This document shows, piece after piece, positions 5,598-8,891 of a stretch of 8,891 nt of DNA. The notes beneath the pieces are model-generated. The model did no database searches. It saw only the letters and a list, made by a program, of their open reading frames with translations, and was not told where the DNA came from. The DNA is taken from the NCBI GenBank assembly GCA_040081205.1, contig JBEBHE010000199.1, positions 1 through 8,891 of the forward strand. The letters are read 5' to 3'. The DNA comes from UBA5216 sp040081205 (lineage in GTDB: Bacteria > Pseudomonadota > Gammaproteobacteria > Burkholderiales > SG8-41). Within the stretch, counting starts at the first letter, position 1, and each line of letters opens with the position of its first letter. The translations under genes and the position numbers were made by a program.

Positions 5598-6176
5598 CTA
5601 ACCTGCTTTTCCCGCCGCTGCAGCCGGGACAAATGCGTTCTTTTTATCGGCGGCCGGCACCTCGAAAAACGTATACGACAACGTCAATGTCGTCACACTT
5701 GCCGGCAATGCCGCGTCAATCACAAACTGCACCGGCATCTGGCGCGATTCACCCGCCGCCAGAACCTGCTGTTTAAAACAAAAACACTCCAGCTTCTTTA
5801 CGTAAGCCGCGCCGTGCTTGGGGCCATAGCTCGGTATGGCCTGCCCGACCAAAGTGCTGCTGCCGTTGTTCTTGATCTCAAAAGCGACCTGCGTCATTTC
5901 CCCTGGATGGACGCGCACACTGCGCTGCACCGGCGCAAACTGCCAGGGCATACCATGTGTATTAGCATCAAACTCCAGGGTTACCCAGCGGGATTTATCC
6001 ACCTGGGTATTGCTAACCACGCTATCCGGCTGCAACAGATTATTGATACCGGTGATTTCACAAAACTTTTTGTAATACGGCACCATCGCGTAGCCGAAGC
6101 CGAACATGAGCAGCGCAAACAGGCTCAACCGCACGAGCATTTGCCGGTTAATACGCCTGGTTTGTCCCGGATTCAT
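5598..6176 (-). CDS. ctaG: Cytochrome c oxidase assembly protein CtaG (COX11 family), CuB delivery
   Basis: A 192-residue copper chaperone that delivers CuB to subunit I. Seen: a basic cytoplasmic head, one membrane helix (about 15-34), then a periplasmic domain with YKKFCEITG (Cys39), the strand VQRSVRVHPGEM (83-94), AIPSYGP (113-119) and the copper-binding motif ECFCF (Cys131 and Cys133) followed by LAAGE. All three family cysteines are present and the length is normal. The name ctaG is also used for an unrelated protein in Bacillus; this one is the COX11 type. The start ATG overlaps the stop of the 49-residue gene by four bases (ATGA), and the DUF2970 gene follows after 6 bases, so the three are probably translated in a coupled way. 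Confidence 0.96.
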   Translation of the reverse strand: MNPGQTRRINRQMLVRLSLFALLMFGFGYAMVPYYKKFCEITGINNLLQPDSVVSNTQVDKSRWVTLEFDANTHGMPWQFAPVQRSVRVHPGEMTQVAFEIKNNGSSTLVGQAIPSYGPKHGAAYVKKLECFCFKQQVLAAGESRQMPVQFVIDAALPASVTTLTLSYTFFEVPAADKKNAFVPAAAAGKAG

Positions 6177-6322
6177 TTAGCGATCCAGTAATACTTCGCA
6201 ATCATGTAGAAAAAAATAACCGCAACGATCAACCACAACGCCGCGCCCGTAAGGCGGATGTTGCGTTTGATCTGTTGCTGGCGCGCTTCTTCACTGATTG
6301 CCTGATTGACGTCATTCGTCAT
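6173..6322 (-). CDS. 49-residue single-pass membrane protein between coxA and ctaG
   Basis: A short gene read by eye: ATG 6322-6320 to TGA 6175-6173. The protein starts MTNDVNQAISEEARQQQIKR, has a charged, probably helical head (5-22), and one membrane helix (about 26-45) with the wording LWLIVAVIFFYMIAKYYW, ending IAK. It begins 31 bases after the coxA stop and its stop overlaps the ctaG start by four bases (ATGA), a strong sign that it is a real coupled gene. No good ribosome binding site is seen before the ATG (the nearest AGG is about 18 bases away). Small proteins in this slot are labelled cytochrome oxidase small assembly protein in some betaproteobacteria; I cannot confirm that this is a homologue. 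Its likely role is an aid in CoxA maturation or CtaG function, inferred from position. Confidence 0.75.
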   Translation of the reverse strand: MTNDVNQAISEEARQQQIKRNIRLTGAALWLIVAVIFFYMIAKYYWIAK

Positions 6323-6353
6323 TGCGTAATTCAGTTCGCCTATTACTTATTTA

Positions 6354-7979
6354 TTACTTAAGTGCCGGCGGCGTCACAAAGCTGTGGTACGGCGCCGGTG
6401 AAGGCAAATGCGTCCACTCAAGGCTATCGGCGCCTTCCCATTGCTTCTGCTCTGCTTTCTCGCCACTGGTGATGCACTTGATGACGACATACAGGAACAG
6501 CAGTTGCGAAATACCAAAGCCGAACGCGCCGATCGAGGAGATCGCATTGAACTCCGCGAACTGCAACGCGTAGTCCGGCACACGCCGCGGCATGCCCGCC
6601 AGACCCAGGAAATGCTGCACGAAGAAGGTGACGTTGAAGAATATCAGCGACAGCCAGAAATGCCATTTGCCGAGCGTCTCGTTGTACATGCGTCCAGTCC
6701 ACTTCGGCAGCCAGAAATAAATGCCCGCGAACGCGGAGAACAGCGCGCCCGCCACCATCACATAATGGAAATGCGCTACCACGTAATAGGTGTCATGGAT
6801 TTGAACGTCGACCGGCACGATGGACAGCACCAGCCCGGTAAAGCCGCCTAGCGTGAACAGGAACAGGAATCCCAGCGCGAACAGCATCGGCGTCTCGAAT
6901 GTCAGCGAGCCTTTCCACATGGTCGCCACCCAGTTGAATACCTTCACGCCGGTCGGAATCGCGATCAGCGTGGTGGCATACATGAAGAACAGTTGGGTTT
7001 CGACCGGCATGCCCACCGTGTACATGTGGTGCGCCCACACCATGAACGACAGGATCGCGATTGAGGACGTGGCGTACACCATCGATGCATAACCAAACAG
7101 CGGCTTGCGCGAGAACGCTGGAATCACCTGCGAGATCACGCCGAAGGCGGGAATCGCGATGATGTACACCTCGGGATGACCGAAGAACCAGAAGATGTGC
7201 TGATACAGCACCGGGTCGCCGCCGCCCGCCGCGTTAAAGAAGTTGGTGCCGAAATGACGATCCGTCAGCGTCATGGTCACCGCGCCGGCCAACACCGGCA
7301 TCGACGCCACCAGCAGGTAGGCGGTGATCAGCCACGTCCAGCAGAACAGCGGCATTTTCATCAGCGTCATGCCGGGCGCGCGCATGTTGAGAATGGTGGT
7401 AATGATGTTGATCGAACCCATGATCGACGACATACCCAGAATATGAACCGCGAAGATCGTGAGATCCATCGCAGGACCCGCTTGCGTCGTCAAAGGCGCA
7501 TACATGGTCCAGCCCACGCCTGCGCCGCCGCCGGGTGCGAATTGCGCAGCAATTAACAACAGCGCGGCAGGCGGAAGCAGCCAGAACGACAGGTTGTTCA
7601 TGCGCGGAAATGCCATATCGGGCGCGCCGATCTGCATCGGAATCAGCCAGTTCGCAAAGCCCACGAATGCCGGCATGATGGCGCCGAACACCATGATCAG
7701 ACCGTGATACGTCGTCATCGAGTTGAAGAACTCCGGCCGCACGATTTGCAAACCGGGCTGGAACAGCTCAGCGCGAATAATCAGTGCCATCACGCCGCCA
7801 ACCATGAACATGGAAAAGCTGAACCACAAATACATGGTGCCGATATCTTTGTGGTTGGTCGAACCGAACCAACGCATCATTCCAGCCGGCTTGTGATCGT
7901 GCGCGTGATCGTCGTGACCGTGGGCATGATCGCCATCGTGGCTGTGGCCGTGCGCGTGGTCGTGGGTAGCGGTGCTCAT
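6354..7979 (-). CDS. coxA: Cytochrome c oxidase subunit I (aa3-type, A-family), His-rich N-terminus
   Basis: A 541-residue catalytic subunit with 12 membrane helices; it holds heme a and the heme a3-CuB centre where oxygen is reduced and protons are pumped. Seen: heme a ligands His92 and His405, heme a3 ligand His403, CuB ligands His268, His317 and His318, and Tyr272 for the His-Tyr cross-link in GHPEVY. D-channel residues are Asp121 (GAPDMAFPRMNN) and Glu270, and the K-channel Lys346 is in TGVKVFNW, so this is a canonical A1-type pump. Odd: the first 30 residues contain 11 His and 6 Asp before the usual TNHKDIGTMY (41-50). Such tails occur in other betaproteobacterial CoxA proteins from memory. 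The start ATG has GGAG five bases upstream. The gene follows coxB by 48 A/T-rich bases. Confidence 0.98.
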   Translation of the reverse strand: MSTATHDHAHGHSHDGDHAHGHDDHAHDHKPAGMMRWFGSTNHKDIGTMYLWFSFSMFMVGGVMALIIRAELFQPGLQIVRPEFFNSMTTYHGLIMVFGAIMPAFVGFANWLIPMQIGAPDMAFPRMNNLSFWLLPPAALLLIAAQFAPGGGAGVGWTMYAPLTTQAGPAMDLTIFAVHILGMSSIMGSINIITTILNMRAPGMTLMKMPLFCWTWLITAYLLVASMPVLAGAVTMTLTDRHFGTNFFNAAGGGDPVLYQHIFWFFGHPEVYIIAIPAFGVISQVIPAFSRKPLFGYASMVYATSSIAILSFMVWAHHMYTVGMPVETQLFFMYATTLIAIPTGVKVFNWVATMWKGSLTFETPMLFALGFLFLFTLGGFTGLVLSIVPVDVQIHDTYYVVAHFHYVMVAGALFSAFAGIYFWLPKWTGRMYNETLGKWHFWLSLIFFNVTFFVQHFLGLAGMPRRVPDYALQFAEFNAISSIGAFGFGISQLLFLYVVIKCITSGEKAEQKQWEGADSLEWTHLPSPAPYHSFVTPPALK

Positions 7980-7984
7980 TTTAG

Positions 7985-7988
7985 CTCC
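7985..7988 (-). promoter_or_regulatory. Ribosome binding site of coxA
   Basis: GGAG on the minus strand, five bases before ATG 7979-7977. It confirms that the His-rich N-terminus is part of the translated protein rather than an upstream extension. Confidence 0.75.
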
Positions 7989-8027
7989 GGTTCTTTCAAA
8001 TAATATCGTTTAAAAACATATATTTAG

Positions 8028-8891
8028 TTACTTTCCAGCCGAACGTAACGCTTTGACGTCAGCGGGCGCCACCATATCGCCGGCCTTGTTGGCCCAGTTG
8101 TTACGGGTGTAAGTGATGACGCCCGCAAGATCGGCATCCGACAAATGCTTGAACGCCGCCATTGCGGTGCCCGCCTTGCCATTAAATACGAGCGCCAGCT
8201 GTGCGTCTTTCGGTCCACCAACAACCTTAGAACCCGACAGTGCCGGGAATGTCGGCGGATTACCCATGCCAGTCGGCATATGGCAGGCAACGCAATTGGC
8301 AGCGTAGACCTTCTCGCCGCGCGCTTTAAGATCATCAAGCGTCCACGGCTTCTCGGGATCGTCCGCGACCGCCACTTTTTTCATGTTGGCTTTCTGGCTG
8401 GCAACCCACGCGCTGTAGTCGGCAGCCGATTTCACTTCGACCACGATCGGCATGTAGCCGTGGTCTTTGCCGCACAACTCGGCGCACTGGCCGCGGAAAA
8501 TACCGGGCTTTTCCGCCTTGAACCAGGTGTCGCGGATAAATCCGGGAATTGCATCCTGCTTAATGGTGAGCGCAGGCACCCACCACGCGTGAATCACGTC
8601 GGCGGCGGTGACCAGCACGCGCACTTTCTTGCCCACGGGGACCACCACGTTGTTATCGGTTTCGAGCAGGTAGTTGACGCCTTTTTTCTCGGTGCCTTCG
8701 ATTTGCGCGCGCGGCGTTGAAAGGCTGCTGTAGAAACTGATGCCTTCGCCTTCGCCCTTGAGGTAGTCGTAACCCCATTTCCACTGATAGCCGGTGGCCT
8801 TGATGGTCATATCCGGCTCTGATGTGTCGCGCAGTTGAACCAGTGCTTTGGTCGCCGGCACCATCATCGCGAGCAGGATGACGCAGGGCAC
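8028..8891 (-). CDS. coxB: Cytochrome c oxidase subunit II with fused cytochrome c domain (N-terminus outside window)
   Basis: The last 287 codons are present; the start, signal peptide and first membrane helix lie beyond base 8891. Seen, counting from the window edge: the end of the second membrane helix (1-14), the aromatic GYQWKWGYDY (34-43) that lines electron entry, and the CuA site with His101, Cys136, Glu138, Cys140, His144 and Met147 in HAWWVP and GQCAELCGKDHGYM. After a linker comes a class I cytochrome c domain (about 188-268) with CVACH (200-204) and probable axial Met244 in GTAMAAF. CoxB takes electrons from cytochrome c and passes them through CuA to heme a; the fused heme c adds an entry point, as in caa3-type enzymes. 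It is the first gene of the structural operon within the window. Confidence 0.97.
   Translation of the reverse strand: MPCVILLAMMVPATKALVQLRDTSEPDMTIKATGYQWKWGYDYLKGEGEGISFYSSLSTPRAQIEGTEKKGVNYLLETDNNVVVPVGKKVRVLVTAADVIHAWWVPALTIKQDAIPGFIRDTWFKAEKPGIFRGQCAELCGKDHGYMPIVVEVKSAADYSAWVASQKANMKKVAVADDPEKPWTLDDLKARGEKVYAANCVACHMPTGMGNPPTFPALSGSKVVGGPKDAQLALVFNGKAGTAMAAFKHLSDADLAGVITYTRNNWANKAGDMVAPADVKALRSAGK

Noticed and set aside
7890..7975. Repetitive GTG/CAT-rich stretch that looks like a short tandem DNA repeat
   Set aside because: It encodes the His/Asp/Gly-rich start of CoxA in frame, with varied codons and no fixed unit length, so it is protein low complexity rather than a DNA repeat or CRISPR.
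8000..8005. TATTAT on the minus strand between coxB and coxA as an internal promoter -10
   Set aside because: 5 of 6 match, but no convincing -35 at 16-18 bases, and the spacer is A/T-rich enough for chance matches; coxA is adequately explained by read-through from coxB.
8145..8720. A 191-codon open frame on the + strand opposite coxB
   Set aside because: Antisense of the CuA and cytochrome c domains; composition follows the coxB codon pattern.

Overview
The window is one end of a chromosomal aa3-type cytochrome c oxidase locus from a betaproteobacterium. Three things point there: the gene order (coxB-coxA-small ORF-ctaG-DUF2970-coxC, then DUF2909, SURF1, a Sco-like protein, ctaA, ctaB, SCO and rpoH), the cytochrome c domain fused to CoxB, and the His-rich N-terminus of CoxA. 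I recall this order from Burkholderiales and Nitrosomonadales, but the sequence does not fix the genus. Almost every base is coding and gene junctions are tight or overlapping. I see no mobile element, tRNA, rRNA or CRISPR.

Layout from left to right. The 3' end of rpoH (heat-shock sigma factor, + strand, 1-297) faces the rest of the locus and ends at a bidirectional terminator (317-352). Next come five minus-strand genes, transcribed right to left in the order SURF1 (3453-4196), Sco-like membrane protein (2888-3475), ctaA (1888-2874), ctaB (989-1888) and SCO/SenC (394-984). They form a cofactor and assembly operon: heme O synthase and heme A synthase make heme a, while SURF1 and the Sco proteins help insert heme and copper. 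A single divergent + strand gene, DUF2909 (4217-4411), sits between this operon and the structural operon. It faces coxC across a second strong bidirectional terminator (4426-4457). The structural operon also runs right to left: coxB (cut by the window edge at 8891), coxA (6354-7979), a 49-residue membrane protein (6173-6322), ctaG/COX11 (5598-6176), DUF2970 (5391-5591) and coxC (4476-5345).

How the genes work together. CoxA, CoxB and CoxC form the proton-pumping oxidase core. CtaG supplies CuB to CoxA, Sco proteins supply or reduce CuA in CoxB, CtaB and CtaA make heme a, and SURF1 helps place it. Three very small membrane proteins (49-aa ORF, DUF2970, DUF2909) and one Sco-like thiol protein have no established role but are embedded in the locus, so an assembly or stability role is a reasonable inference.

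The window is mostly a familiar system. I do not see a wholly new one. The points most worth a second look are the Sco-like protein with CxxxC and a downstream His, the 49-aa ORF, the 20-bp divergent intergenic region that may hold overlapping -10 elements, repeated use of TTG starts on assembly genes, and a strand-polarised hairpin over the SCO stop codon.
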